Both the position numbers and the translations under genes were made by a program. This document shows positions 27,125-36,596 of a stretch of DNA of 64,000 nt, piece after piece (within the stretch, counting starts at the first letter, position 1; each line of letters begins with the position of its first letter). Source of the stretch: Paenibacillus_V sp046244365 (GTDB taxonomy: Bacteria > Bacillota > Bacilli > Paenibacillales > NBRC-103111); the NCBI RefSeq assembly GCF_046244365.1, contig NZ_CP176395.1, positions 2,170,001 through 2,234,000 on the forward strand. Reading direction: 5' to 3'. The notes beneath the pieces are model-generated. The model was not told the origin of the DNA and did no database searches. It worked only from the letters and a program-made list of their open reading frames with translations.

Positions 27125-28066
27125 ATGGGAATCCAACGCAAAAAAATTACCGTTGTCGGGGCAGGCTTCACAGGTGCTACTACAGCATTGATGCTGGCAC
27201 AAAAAGAGCTGGGTGACGTCATCCTGCTCGATATTCCGCAGCTTGAGAACCCGACAAAAGGTAAAGCGCTCGACATGCTCGAAGCTAGCCCGGTTCAAGG
27301 CTTCGACAGCAACATCGTCGGCACTTCCAACTACGACGACACGGCTAGCTCCGATATCGTCATCATCACTGCAGGTATTGCACGTAAACCGGGCATGAGC
27401 CGCGACGACCTCGTGAGCACGAACGCCGGCATCGTGAAATCCGTTTGTGAAAATGTAAAAAGAACGAGCCCGGAATCGATCGTTATCATCCTTTCGAACC
27501 CCGTTGACGCTATGACTTACGCGGCTTACCAAACGCTCGGTTTTCCTAAAAACCGCGTTATCGGCCAATCCGGCGTCCTGGATACCGCTCGTTACTGCAC
27601 ATTCATCGCACAAGAGCTCAACGTATCCGTTAAAGACGTTCGCGGATTCGTTCTTGGCGGCCACGGCGATGACATGGTTCCGCTCGTTCGTTACTCGAAC
27701 GTAGGCGGCATTCCAATCGAGAAGCTGATTCCGGCTGACCGCATCGAAGCCATCGTACAACGCACTCGCGTCGGCGGCGGCGAAATCGTCAACCTGCTCG
27801 GCAACGGCAGCGCGTACTACGCGCCGGCTGCATCGCTCGTGCAAATGGCGGAAGCGATCATCAAGGACCAAAAGCGCATCATTCCTTCGATCGCTCTGCT
27901 GGAAGGCGAGTATGGCTACGACAACTTGTTCCTCGGCGTACCGACGCTGCTTGGCGGCAACGGCATCGAGAAAATTTACGAGCTTGAGCTTACGGCTGAG
28001 GAAAAAGCAGGACTTGATAAGTCCGCTGATTCCGTACGCAACGTAATCAAAGTCGTGAACGGCTAA
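27125..28066 (+). CDS. mdh: Malate dehydrogenase
   Basis: A 313-residue LDH-like malate dehydrogenase. The NAD loop [17 protein letters not shown], the substrate-specific segment [20 protein letters not shown] and the catalytic [14 protein letters not shown] are all present. It oxidises malate to oxaloacetate to close the cycle started by CitZ. It starts 24 bases after icd behind AAGGAGG and ends with a strong terminator, so the TCA operon ends here; in B. subtilis phoPR follows at once, while here about 15 kb of other genes intervene. Confidence 0.96.
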   Translation: MGIQRKKITVVGAGFTGATTALMLAQKELGDVILLDIPQLENPTKGKALDMLEASPVQGFDSNIVGTSNYDDTASSDIVIITAGIARKPGMSRDDLVSTNAGIVKSVCENVKRTSPESIVIILSNPVDAMTYAAYQTLGFPKNRVIGQSGVLDTARYCTFIAQELNVSVKDVRGFVLGGHGDDMVPLVRYSNVGGIPIEKLIPADRIEAIVQRTRVGGGEIVNLLGNGSAYYAPAASLVQMAEAIIKDQKRIIPSIALLEGEYGYDNLFLGVPTLLGGNGIEKIYELELTAEEKAGLDKSADSVRNVIKVVNG

Positions 28067-28081
28067 TTCGTTTTCTTTTAC

Positions 28082-28132
28082 AAAAAACCGTCAATCGGTT
28101 GCTCCTGGGAGCAGCCGGTTAACGGTTTTTTT
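28082..28132 (+). terminator. mdh terminator
   Basis: AAAAAACCGT pairs with ACGGTTTTTT around an inner CGG.TGCTCC/GGAGCAGCCG hairpin and ends in a T-run. Confidence 0.85.
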
Positions 28133-28271
28133 ATTGCACGACTATCGGGTTTTAGGCAGGGCGGGGGCGTTCCGTTTTAAACAGCTTAGGGGAATGCTCC
28201 CAGTGGCGGTTCGGCGTCGAGCAGCAGCAGGGTAAGGTAACCAATCCTGTCTAACCAGATGTTACTCTCGG

Positions 28272-28292
28272 TTGTTGTACGGCGTGCAACAT
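28272..28292. repeat. Single 21-bp palindrome (8-5-8)
   Basis: TTGTTGTA, five bases CGGCG, TGCAACAT: the same element as the clusters at both ends of the window, here in the gap between mdh and the end of the minus-strand response regulator gene. Confidence 0.75.
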
Positions 28293-28358
28293 TTTTGCGT
28301 TTGTAGAGCTATTTTCATCGGAATGCTGCTGCAAACGGAAATTGCACCGAAACAACCC

Positions 28359-29969
28359 CTACAGCTGTTGTTTCCGGTACTCTCCGGGAGATAGCCCTTC
28401 GGCTTTCTTGAATACCTTGCTGAAATACTTTTCATCCCGATAGCCGACCATTTCGGCCACTTGGGCCACTCGCAGATGAGGGCTCTGCAGCAAAAGCTTC
28501 GCCTTCTGAAGGCGGATCCGCTCAATGTAGTCGGACAAATTTTCGCCGAACGCCTGCTTGAATTTCCTCGAAATATGTTCGCGGCTCAAATAAAAACGAT
28601 TGGCGATATCTTGTAGGGCCAGCTCGTTCTGATAGTGGTTCTGAATATATTTGGCCACCTCATAAATGGCGTGATCGTCCTTCCGCTGGCGGAGCGTATG
28701 ACGCGACAAGTCGAGCATCCCCTGCGTCCATTCCTGCTGCCAGAGCTCCACGGAAAGGTTCCCCTCATCGTCCAGCGGGATAAGGCGAACTGCCGTTTCC
28801 AAAGACTCCTGCCATTCGTTCGCCGTTTCCTCGGGGAACTCCTTCAAATAACGGGCACGCAGTACGCTGTATTCGTGCCGCCACAGCTCCAGATTTTCCA
28901 GACTGATCGAGGTCAGCCTGCGCACCGCATCGAACCAAGCCTCCGTTGCGCTCCGAATCCGCTCCTCGATACCGCTCCGGAGGGCGAGGCGAATGGCTTC
29001 CTCAAAGTCGCTGAAATGAAGAGCTGGGGGCTTGGCCGAATGCTTGGTCGAGAACTCGTGGATCCATGCTTGCCTCCGAAGCAGGTTTCGCTGAAGCAAT
29101 GCCGCACCCGCCTCGTGAAGCGATTGCGTCAAACCGCCGGGAAACGGTTTAACCGTTCCGAGGCCGATATCGAATTTTGCCTTCAAGGCGCCGGCTATCC
29201 CTTCGTTGATCGAATGGAGCAGCTTTTGCGCCGCATCCGTCTCCCGCCAGAACAGCAGCATGATGTCGCTGGAGCTGTTCCAGTACCGGAAGGCGTAGCC
29301 CGCGTTGCGCTTGCGCAAGTATTCATTGCAAATGTTGACCAGAGAAAAGAAGAGCAGGTCGGCGGAGGCGGCAAACTTGTCGCGGATGCCCTTGTCCATC
29401 GTGTCGATATTGAGTATGGCGATGCGGCAGTCCGTATGCTCCCGGGTCAGCCCGAATTCCTGCTGAAGACTTCCATAGATCGATTCCAAATAGGACGGCT
29501 CCGCAATGAGATTGGAAAACATTTTGTCCCAGTAAACCGGCTTGATCTGGTTCATTTCGATGTTCCGCTGGTTGGAATGCAGCAGGGCGCGGTCCTCTTC
29601 GCACCGCGCCTCTGATGCCTTTCGCATCGCTTCCTCGAGCTCGGCCGGGTCGATCGGCTTCAGGATGTAATCCATCCCCCCGTATTTCACGGTGTTCCGG
29701 ACAAACTCGAAGTCGTCATGGCCGCTGATGACGATCGATTTGGTGCGCGGGGCGTTGGCTTGGAGCCATTCAAGCAGCTGTACGCCGTTTTTGCCCGGCA
29801 TCATCATGTCCGTGAAGACGAATTCAGGCTGTTCCTCTTCGACGATCCTCACGGCGGATTCGCCGTCGCCCGCTTCCAGAATCGTTTCGATCCCGTAGCT
29901 CTGCCAGTCCAGGAGAAGCCTGATGGCGTCGCGAACGTGCTTCTCGTCGTCAACGATCAATACCTTCAA
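28359..29969 (-). CDS. YesN-type response regulator with AraC DNA-binding domain
   Basis: A 536-residue regulator: receiver domain (1-120) with phospho-acceptor D54 in FVFTDMMMPGKNG, a long middle region (about 130-420, as in YesN proteins) and a C-terminal AraC domain (about 435-535, ending ICMVGYRDEKYFSKVFKKAEG-like residues). The TTG start has GGAGG eight bases upstream and lies within the last codons of the sensor kinase gene (20-base overlap), so kinase and regulator are coupled. It most likely controls the divergent sugar ABC transporter genes, ahead of which a repeated 40-bp motif is found. Confidence 0.9.
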   Translation of the reverse strand: MKVLIVDDEKHVRDAIRLLLDWQSYGIETILEAGDGESAVRIVEEEQPEFVFTDMMMPGKNGVQLLEWLQANAPRTKSIVISGHDDFEFVRNTVKYGGMDYILKPIDPAELEEAMRKASEARCEEDRALLHSNQRNIEMNQIKPVYWDKMFSNLIAEPSYLESIYGSLQQEFGLTREHTDCRIAILNIDTMDKGIRDKFAASADLLFFSLVNICNEYLRKRNAGYAFRYWNSSSDIMLLFWRETDAAQKLLHSINEGIAGALKAKFDIGLGTVKPFPGGLTQSLHEAGAALLQRNLLRRQAWIHEFSTKHSAKPPALHFSDFEEAIRLALRSGIEERIRSATEAWFDAVRRLTSISLENLELWRHEYSVLRARYLKEFPEETANEWQESLETAVRLIPLDDEGNLSVELWQQEWTQGMLDLSRHTLRQRKDDHAIYEVAKYIQNHYQNELALQDIANRFYLSREHISRKFKQAFGENLSDYIERIRLQKAKLLLQSPHLRVAQVAEMVGYRDEKYFSKVFKKAEGLSPGEYRKQQL

Positions 29970-31770
29970 CGCCAATCCCTCCTTTTGTCTGCGGTATCCA
30001 TAATACGACTTTCATCCCGTGAGGGATCACGTTCTCCAGCTGCATTTCCACATAGTCGTTGAAATACAGCTTAAGCCGGGCCAGCACGTTCAGCAAGCCG
30101 ATGCTTTCCTCGCCTTCGAAGCGCGTTTGCCAGCCTTTGTTCAGCTTCTGCTGCAGGACGGCCAGCTTGTCCGGAGGCATGCCCCGACCGTTGTCCGACA
30201 CCTCGATACGAAGCCGGCCGTCCTCCGCGAATAGAGCCGCGATCAAGATACTGCCGTCCCGGTCAGGCGAGTCGAAGCCATGCTTGAAGTAGTTTTCCAC
30301 GATCGGCTGGAGAATCATTTTAGGCACTAGCGCTGCGGCAGCTTCCTCCGTCAGCTCGAAGCGGTATTGCAAGCCTACGTCGAAACGCTGCTTTTGCAGC
30401 TCCAGATACGCCTTAACGTAATCGGCCTCGACCGAGAGCGGCACGACCGTATCGTTCGTATTCATGCTGTACCGCATCATTTTGCCGAGCGAGGAAATGA
30501 GCGAATAAATGTTCCTCTGGTTCTGCTGCAGGGCGAGCGTTCCGATCGATTGCAGGGCATTGTTCAGGAAATGGGGGTTGATCTGGGCCTGCAGGGCTTT
30601 CAATTCATTCGTCTTGTTCGCCAGCTCCAGCCGGTATTCGCGCAAAATCATATTGTTGAGCGTTTGCATCATGAGCCGAAACCTGCGGGCGAGAACGCCG
30701 AATTCGTCGCCGCCGGTCAAGTCGATGGCAACGTTCAGATTGCCGCTCTGAATTTTATTGATGTAGCCGATCAGCTTGCGGATCGGATTCGTGAACCGGA
30801 TCGAAATATAGACGGTTGCGGCAATCACGACGATAAGAAACAGGGAATAGACGAGACTGTTGATCAAGGTGATTTGACGGGCGTTCCGGTACAGCACCTC
30901 GTTCGAAATGCGCTTGACGAGCGTCCAGTTCATATACGGCGTCGACATCCGTTCGTAAAGCTGGATACCCTTGAACGCATCCCCGTTCCATTCGAAGCTT
31001 CCTTTCGGTTCGGACAAGCCCATCATGTAGCCTACCCACTGATCCTCCAGGACGCGGCCGAGCTGCTCCGTACGCGGACCGTAAATAACGGTCCCTTTTT
31101 CATCGAGAATGTAAAGCTCTTCGCCGCTCTTCGTATAGAGCTGTTCGCTGATCGACGCAATGACGTCAAGCGAAACGTCGATGGACAAGCTGCCTAGCAC
31201 CTGCTTCGTCGGCACGTCGTAGATGGAGCGGTGCAGCGTGATGACTTCGGTAGGCGGCGCATATTCGGGCGTAAAAGGATTTAACCCGTAATCATGGCTC
31301 ATATGAGTCGGTTCCAGCTTGACCTGGCCGGGCTCCAGCGCCGGGACGTATCGAGGCTCGAGCGTTTCGACACGCTGCCGCTCGTTTACCATCAGGTGCG
31401 AACGGTTGCTTTTGGCCACGTGCAAATAGACCTGATAGATCTCTTTAACCGAATGGGACAGCACCTGCATGCCTCGGTACACTTCTTTGTCGCTCAAATA
31501 ATCGGTCAATCCGGACTCGACGGTTTCGAACAGATCCCTGTCGTTGTAAATCGACAAAGAAGCCTGCTGGATAACGTTCAAGTAATTGACGAGGTTCGTC
31601 TTCCCTTGATAGATGAGGCTGGAATTCGTGCTCTTGGTTTCATTGATGACGGTCTGCTTCGTGTAATAGAACGTGATGATGATGGACGTGGTGATGGGGA
31701 CGATCGTGGCGGCGAGCAAAAACAATACGAGCTTGTTGCGGATGCTGCTTCTTATCATACGGCGCCTCAT
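29950..31770 (-). CDS. YesM-type sensor histidine kinase
   Basis: A 606-residue membrane kinase: N-terminal helix (about 13-35), extracytoplasmic sensor (about 40-285), second helix (about 290-312), HAMP (about 315-370), a His-kinase segment with the phospho-acceptor histidine in LQAQINPHFLNNALQSIG, and an ATPase domain with VENYFKHGF and VSDNGRGMPPDKL. This is the class typically paired with YesN regulators and carbohydrate ABC transporters in Paenibacillus. The ATG could also be four codons later, which starts MIRSSIRNK. Confidence 0.9.
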   Translation of the reverse strand: MRRRMIRSSIRNKLVLFLLAATIVPITTSIIITFYYTKQTVINETKSTNSSLIYQGKTNLVNYLNVIQQASLSIYNDRDLFETVESGLTDYLSDKEVYRGMQVLSHSVKEIYQVYLHVAKSNRSHLMVNERQRVETLEPRYVPALEPGQVKLEPTHMSHDYGLNPFTPEYAPPTEVITLHRSIYDVPTKQVLGSLSIDVSLDVIASISEQLYTKSGEELYILDEKGTVIYGPRTEQLGRVLEDQWVGYMMGLSEPKGSFEWNGDAFKGIQLYERMSTPYMNWTLVKRISNEVLYRNARQITLINSLVYSLFLIVVIAATVYISIRFTNPIRKLIGYINKIQSGNLNVAIDLTGGDEFGVLARRFRLMMQTLNNMILREYRLELANKTNELKALQAQINPHFLNNALQSIGTLALQQNQRNIYSLISSLGKMMRYSMNTNDTVVPLSVEADYVKAYLELQKQRFDVGLQYRFELTEEAAAALVPKMILQPIVENYFKHGFDSPDRDGSILIAALFAEDGRLRIEVSDNGRGMPPDKLAVLQQKLNKGWQTRFEGEESIGLLNVLARLKLYFNDYVEMQLENVIPHGMKVVLWIPQTKGGIGVEGIDR

Positions 31771-31816
31771 CTCGCTTCTTCATAGGTTCGAATGGTAAAT
31801 CCCATTGTAGCAACTC

Positions 31817-31856
31817 AGATCAATAAATTCCACCTTTGTGGTCATCAGGGTCGGTG
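31817..31856 (+). promoter_or_regulatory. Two-part operator copy 1, ahead of the permease operon
   Basis: AGATCAATAA, TT at bases 12-13, CACCTTT at bases 15-21, twelve unrelated bases, then GTCGGTG. The same 40-base pattern recurs ahead of the binding-protein gene. The end lies 21 bases before a -10-like TATACT (31878-31883), so GTCGGTG reaches the expected -35 position. Confidence 0.65.
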
Positions 31857-31939
31857 TTTCGCGAATTCGGGCTGATTTATACTTGGAATACCGAAATCGT
31901 TATTACGGCTTTCGAATTTTCATAAAGGAGCTGGTGTCC

Positions 31940-32824
31940 GTGAGCGGCAGAACACAAGCATCGAAATGGCTGCAGCAGTCGGTATTCGTCGGTCCGGCCG
32001 TCTTGTTTTTCGCCATAGTCGTCGTCATTCCGTTCCTCATGAGCATCTATTATTCGTTTACGGAGTGGAACGGAGTTTCCTCCCAGATCAAATGGGTGGG
32101 GCTCGCCAATTTCAAGCAGCTATTGTTCCACGATCCGGATTTTGGCAAGGCGTTCTGGTTTACAATCCGTTTCTCGGTCGCCGAGGTGGCGCTGACGAAC
32201 GTGACCGGCTTTTTGCTCGCGCTTCTGCTAACGAAAGCGCTTAAAAGCCGCAATATTTTGCGGACGGTTTTCTTCCTGCCCAATGTCATCGGCGGTTTGC
32301 TGCTCGGCTTCATTTGGCAATTCATTTTCGTCAAAGGGTTTGCGACGCTCGGTCAGCTGACCGGCATCGGATTTTTCGAACTTCCGTGGCTGGGCGACGC
32401 GCCGACCGCGTTCTGGGGCATCGTGATCGTCAGCGTATGGCAGGGGGCCGGCTATTTGATGGTCATCTACATAGCCGCCTTGACGAACGTGCCTAAGGAG
32501 CTCCTCGAAGCCGCGCGCATTGACGGCGCGAGCCGGTTGCAGATGCTTCGTTCGATTACGATCCCGCTTATTATGCCGGCGGTTACCGTCTGCATGTTCC
32601 TGACGATTTCCTGGGCGTTCAAAATGTTCGACTTGAACCTGTCGCTGACGAAAGGCGGACCGTTCAACTCCACCGAGTCGGTGGCGCTGAACATTTACCA
32701 AGAAGCGTTCCGCAACAACCGGTACGGTCTCGGCACGGCGAAAGCGGTCATCTTCTTCATCGTCGTAGCGCTCATTACGATCATCCAGGTCAGATACACG
32801 AAAGGAAAGGAGGTTGAGGCGTGA
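31940..32824 (+). CDS. Sugar ABC transporter permease, MalF/UgpA type
   Basis: A 294-residue inner-membrane subunit with six helices and the ATPase-docking EAA loop (KELLEAARIDGASRLQMLRSITIPLIMP). Family members import sugars or oligosaccharides. The GTG start has AAGGAG nine bases upstream; the longer frame begins inside the leader. The second permease overlaps its stop, and a separate binding-protein gene follows. No ATPase gene is in the cluster, as is common for systems using a shared MsmX-type ATPase. Confidence 0.92.
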   Translation: MSGRTQASKWLQQSVFVGPAVLFFAIVVVIPFLMSIYYSFTEWNGVSSQIKWVGLANFKQLLFHDPDFGKAFWFTIRFSVAEVALTNVTGFLLALLLTKALKSRNILRTVFFLPNVIGGLLLGFIWQFIFVKGFATLGQLTGIGFFELPWLGDAPTAFWGIVIVSVWQGAGYLMVIYIAALTNVPKELLEAARIDGASRLQMLRSITIPLIMPAVTVCMFLTISWAFKMFDLNLSLTKGGPFNSTESVALNIYQEAFRNNRYGLGTAKAVIFFIVVALITIIQVRYTKGKEVEA

Positions 32825-33660
32825 TGGAAGCCGGAAACCGTTATACCTTCCGGACGTTCGGCTTAGAACTGATCGCGATTGCGGTGGCGCTTTTGTTCCT
32901 TGTCCCGTTCTATTTCGTGCTGGCGAACTCGTTCAAGAGCTTCGGCGATCTGCTAGCCAATTCGGCAAGCCTGCCGAAATCGTTCCAGCTCGACAACTAT
33001 ACGAAGGTCTGGAGCATCATGAAATTTCCGAAAGTTTTCGCGAACTCCCTCATGATCACCGTGCTCAGCAACGTCGGACTCGTCGTCATCAGCTCGATGG
33101 CCGCTTACAGACTGGTCAGACATCCCGGAAGGCTGAACAACATTTTGTTCGCTTGCTTCGTAGCTGCAATGGTGATTCCGTTCCAATCGATCATGATCCC
33201 GCTTGTGCGGGTGGCGGATCAATTCGGACTGATGGACAGCATCCCGGGTCTGGTCATCTGTTATTTCGGCTTCGGGGTTTCGCTTAATCTGTTCTTGTAC
33301 CACGGCTTCATCAAGTCGATTCCGCGGGAAATCGAAGAATCCGCAGTCGTCGACGGGTGTACGCCATACGGCGTGTTCTGGCGGATCGTTTTCCCGCTGC
33401 TGAAGCCGATGAGCGTGACGATCGTGCTTTTGAACAGCTTGTGGATATGGAACGATTTTTTACTGCCGCTGCTTGTGTTGAACAGCCCCGAGCTGCGGAC
33501 GATCCCGCTGGCCACGTATTCGTTTTTCGGCCAGTACACGAAGCAGTGGGATTTGGCGCTGGCGGCGCTCGTGCTGGGGGTGACGCCGATCGTTCTCTTC
33601 TTTCTCGCCATGCAGAAGCACATCATTGAAGGAATTACGGCAGGCTCAGTGAAAGGGTAA
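32821..33660 (+). CDS. Sugar ABC transporter permease, MalG/UgpE type
   Basis: A 279-residue membrane subunit with six helices and the EAA-like loop REIEESAVVDGCTPYGVFWRIVFPLLKP. It is the partner of the preceding permease; GTG (or ATG one codon on) overlaps the upstream stop by four bases, and GGAGG stands seven bases before. The 117 bases after it carry their own operator and promoter for the binding protein. Confidence 0.92.
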   Translation: MMEAGNRYTFRTFGLELIAIAVALLFLVPFYFVLANSFKSFGDLLANSASLPKSFQLDNYTKVWSIMKFPKVFANSLMITVLSNVGLVVISSMAAYRLVRHPGRLNNILFACFVAAMVIPFQSIMIPLVRVADQFGLMDSIPGLVICYFGFGVSLNLFLYHGFIKSIPREIEESAVVDGCTPYGVFWRIVFPLLKPMSVTIVLLNSLWIWNDFLLPLLVLNSPELRTIPLATYSFFGQYTKQWDLALAALVLGVTPIVLFFLAMQKHIIEGITAGSVKG

Positions 33661-33666
33661 CGAACG

Positions 33667-33706
33667 AGATCAATAACTTGCACCTTTTCGCGCAACATTG
33701 TCGGTG
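33667..33706 (+). promoter_or_regulatory. Two-part operator copy 2, ahead of the binding protein
   Basis: AGATCAATAA, TT, CACCTTT, twelve unrelated bases, GTCGGTG with the same internal spacing as copy 1. A -10-like TAATAT (33728-33733) again begins 21 bases after its end. Confidence 0.65.
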
Positions 33707-33738
33707 CCCAATTCCATTACATTTTTTTAATATTAGCT

Positions 33739-33752
33739 TGTAAGCGGTAAAT
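33739..33752 (+). promoter_or_regulatory. cre-like site before the binding protein
   Basis: TGTAAGCGGTAAAT matches 12 of 14 positions of the CcpA consensus TGWAANCGNTNWCA and overlaps the expected transcription start, a position suited to repression. Weak on its own. Confidence 0.3.
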
Positions 33753-33777
33753 CATAACGATAAGGGGTGTTGTTTAC

Positions 33778-35076
33778 ATGAAAAAAATAGCTGCCTTCGG
33801 TCTCGTACCCGCTCTTCTGCTTTCGCTGGCGGTCGGATGCGCGAACAAAGAGGATGTTAAAACGGAAGCGGGCGGGGAGTCCGCTAAACCTGCCGATAAG
33901 CAGAACGTCACGATTAAAATGTTCCAATTCAAGGTCGAAATCGCCGATCAGCTGCAGAAGCTGGTTACGGAATACGAGAAGCAGACCGGCGTTAAAATTC
34001 AAGTCGAGACGGTAGGCGGAGGCGCCGATTATGGCGCAGCACTAAAAGCGAAATTCAACTCGGGCGACAAGCCGGATATTTTCAATAACGGAGGAAACGC
34101 GGATCTCGATCTGTGGGCGGAGCATTTGGAAGATTTGACCGATCAGCCATGGGTGAAGGATATGGTGAACGGCGCCAAGGATCCGATGACGAAGGAAGGC
34201 AAGCTGTACGGCATGCCGCTGAACCTGGAAGGCTACGGCTATGTGTACAACAAGGACTTGTTCGCGCAGGCCGGCATTACCGAGCTGCCGAAGACGCTGA
34301 GCCAGCTTGAGGAAGCCGCGAAGAAGCTGCAAGCGAAGGGCATAACGCCGTTCGAGAACGGCTACGGAGAATGGTGGGTGCTCGGCAATCATTTCGTGAA
34401 CCTTCCGTTCGCCCAGCAGGCGAATCCGGATAAATTCATCAGCGATCTGAACAGCGGCGCGGCAAAAATAACGGGCAATCCCGCGTTCGAGAACTGGGTG
34501 AAGCTGTTCGACCTTACCGTCAAATACGGCAACAAAAACCCTCTGCAAACCGACTACAATACGCAGGTGACCGACTTTGCGACCGGCAAAGCGGCGATGA
34601 TGCAGCAGGGGAACTGGACGCAGGTGCAAATTACGAAGACGAACCCGAATATCAAAATCGGCTTCCTTCCGATGCCGATCTCGGATGACGCGGCAGCCAT
34701 GGATAAGCTTGCGGTAGGGGTACCGAACAACTGGGTCATCAACAAAAATTCCGCCGTCAAAGACGAAGCCAAGAAGTTTTTGAACTGGATGGTGACCTCC
34801 GACATCGGCAAAAAGTACATTACGGATGAATTCAAGTTCATTCCGGCGTTCAAATCGATTTCGGCCGACGAAAGCATTCTCGGACCTTTGGCCGCCGACA
34901 TCATCAAGTACAGCAAGGAAGGAAAAACGCTGAGCTGGAACTGGTTCAAGTTCCCGGGCGGCGAATCGTCCAGCAAAAAGTTCGGCGACGCGATGCAAGG
35001 CTATGTCGGCAAACAAAAAACGAAAGAGCAAATGCTCGACGAATTCCAGAAAACGTGGGATAGCCTGAAAAAGTAA
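33778..35076 (+). CDS. Sugar ABC transporter substrate-binding lipoprotein
   Basis: A 432-residue lipoprotein: signal peptide with lipobox LAVGC (lipidated C21), then a two-lobe family 1 solute-binding fold (VTIKMFQFKVEIADQLQKLV; DKPDIFNNGGNADLDLW; YVYNKDLFAQAGI; ATGKAAMMQQGNW). It delivers a sugar or oligosaccharide to the two permeases. AAGGGGTG precedes the ATG. Its own promoter would allow more of it than of the permeases. The exact ligand is unknown. Confidence 0.93.
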   Translation: MKKIAAFGLVPALLLSLAVGCANKEDVKTEAGGESAKPADKQNVTIKMFQFKVEIADQLQKLVTEYEKQTGVKIQVETVGGGADYGAALKAKFNSGDKPDIFNNGGNADLDLWAEHLEDLTDQPWVKDMVNGAKDPMTKEGKLYGMPLNLEGYGYVYNKDLFAQAGITELPKTLSQLEEAAKKLQAKGITPFENGYGEWWVLGNHFVNLPFAQQANPDKFISDLNSGAAKITGNPAFENWVKLFDLTVKYGNKNPLQTDYNTQVTDFATGKAAMMQQGNWTQVQITKTNPNIKIGFLPMPISDDAAAMDKLAVGVPNNWVINKNSAVKDEAKKFLNWMVTSDIGKKYITDEFKFIPAFKSISADESILGPLAADIIKYSKEGKTLSWNWFKFPGGESSSKKFGDAMQGYVGKQKTKEQMLDEFQKTWDSLKK

Positions 35077-35123
35077 GCTTTCGTACACGCGAGCCGGAGA
35101 AGCAATGTCATAAAATAGAGGCA

Positions 35124-35165
35124 TACAAGCAAAAACGGAGCCGATTGGCTCCGTTTTTGCTTGTA
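35124..35165. terminator. Bidirectional terminator
   Basis: A perfect 19-base-pair stem with a GATT loop, with A- and T-runs on the two flanks; it serves the binding-protein gene (plus) and the reductase gene (minus). Confidence 0.9.
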
Positions 35166-35233
35166 CAAGTTTTGCGCTCCCTGTATGCGAGAGGCTTGCT
35201 CCTGGAACATATCCCCTTCGCTTAGCGGGGCAT

Positions 35234-36568
35234 TTATGCGTATTGCGCGCGGATATTTTCGCGGTGATGAATATGGCGTTCCGCACCAAGAGCGGCGATG
35301 CATCCGTCAGCGGCGGAAATGACCGCTTGCTTTACCAGTGTACGGCGCGAATCGCCGCCTGCATAAACGCCTGCTATGCTGGTACGCAGCTGGTCGTCTA
35401 CCCGTACATAGCCTTCATCGTCCAAACGAACGGCATCCTTCAGGAAAGCGGTGCCCGGCTTCAGTCCGGACAAGTAGAGGAATACCCCGTCGATCGGCCA
35501 AACTTGCTCTTGTCTGGAATCATCTTGGATGACGACTTCATTGACGCTGTGATCGCCCTTGATCTGCTTCACCCTGTACTTCTTGTAGATCGTGACGTTC
35601 GGCTTGGCGGCAAGCCGCTCCAGATCGTACTCGCCTCTTACGATGGCCGTAGGCATCAGCACCTTAACCTCGCGGCAAAACTTGGCGAGCGCTTCGGCTT
35701 CCTGCAGCGCTTCGTCGTTATCCCCGGCGACTACGACCGTGCGGTCCTGGAAGAAGGCGGCGTCGCAGGTCGAGCAGTAGCTGACGCCGCGCCCGATAAA
35801 CTCGTTCTCGCCGATAATGGAGCTGGAAGGAGCTTTCGCGCCGACCGCGATAAAGACGGTACGCGCTTGAATGGTTCCTTCCGGCACTTGCAGCTTCTTG
35901 ACCGCAGGATCGCTGAAATCGACGCTAAGCACATTCGTTTGGACGAATGTCGTGCCGAAATCCTTGGCTTGCCACTGCATTTCCTTCAGCAGCTCGAGAC
36001 CGGTCAATTCGCCGCGTACGCCCGGATAGTTGGCGATTTTGTGCGTGGTCGCAAGGGTACCGGCAGTCGGCGCTTTATCGATGACCAGCGTATCCAGCCT
36101 TCCGCGGCTTGCGTATACGGCAGCCGATGCGCCGGCAGGGCCGCCGCCGATGACGACGAAGTCGAATACCCGTGCCAGGATGTTATCGTCCACAGGCTGG
36201 AACAGCTCGTCCGCTTCGGTTTTTTCGCTATCCGAGACCGCTGCAGGCTCTTCTGCGATTGCAGCGGCAGCGTTATCGGCGGCCGCGGTTTCAGCCGCTT
36301 CCGGAGACGGGGAATCGTTTCCTCCGAATGCGCCGATCGCCTCCAGCTCCTGCTTCAGTCGAGCCTCTTGGTAGCCAAGGACGATTTTCGACCCGATGAA
36401 CGTTGCCGGCGTGCCGAAAATTCGGTTGCTTTGCAGCTCCTTAAAATATTGCTCGCTCTCGGTAACATTCCGCTCCTCGAACGCCACATTCCATTCCTTC
36501 AGCTGCCGCTTTACCTCGTGGCAACGCGGACAGCCTACGCTTGTATAGACGATAACCGGTGCTGACAT
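35234..36568 (-). CDS. Glutaredoxin-thioredoxin reductase fusion
   Basis: A 444-residue flavoprotein with two parts. Residues 1-80 are a glutaredoxin-like domain with C13-P-R-C16 and the cis-proline segment GTPATFI. A roughly 50-residue Ala/Glu linker leads to a thioredoxin-reductase domain: FAD site FVVIGGGPAGASAAVYA, redox pair in YCSTCDAAFF, and C-terminal AGVYAGGDSRRTLVKQAV. The NADP loop (VVVAGDNDEALQEAEAL) departs from the usual GGGxSA form. It begins 28 bases after ahpC on the same strand, so it is a good candidate for the AhpF-like reductase of that peroxiredoxin. Confidence 0.88.
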   Translation of the reverse strand: MSAPVIVYTSVGCPRCHEVKRQLKEWNVAFEERNVTESEQYFKELQSNRIFGTPATFIGSKIVLGYQEARLKQELEAIGAFGGNDSPSPEAAETAAADNAAAAIAEEPAAVSDSEKTEADELFQPVDDNILARVFDFVVIGGGPAGASAAVYASRGRLDTLVIDKAPTAGTLATTHKIANYPGVRGELTGLELLKEMQWQAKDFGTTFVQTNVLSVDFSDPAVKKLQVPEGTIQARTVFIAVGAKAPSSSIIGENEFIGRGVSYCSTCDAAFFQDRTVVVAGDNDEALQEAEALAKFCREVKVLMPTAIVRGEYDLERLAAKPNVTIYKKYRVKQIKGDHSVNEVVIQDDSRQEQVWPIDGVFLYLSGLKPGTAFLKDAVRLDDEGYVRVDDQLRTSIAGVYAGGDSRRTLVKQAVISAADGCIAALGAERHIHHRENIRAQYA

Positions 36569-36596
36569 CGATATCCCTCCCTGATCCTTTTCTCTC

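Noticed and set aside
25688..27871. 727-codon open frame on the minus strand opposite icd and mdh
   Set aside because: It is the antisense of two certain genes with strong codon bias, has no recognisable motif and no ribosome site; such frames arise from codon use.
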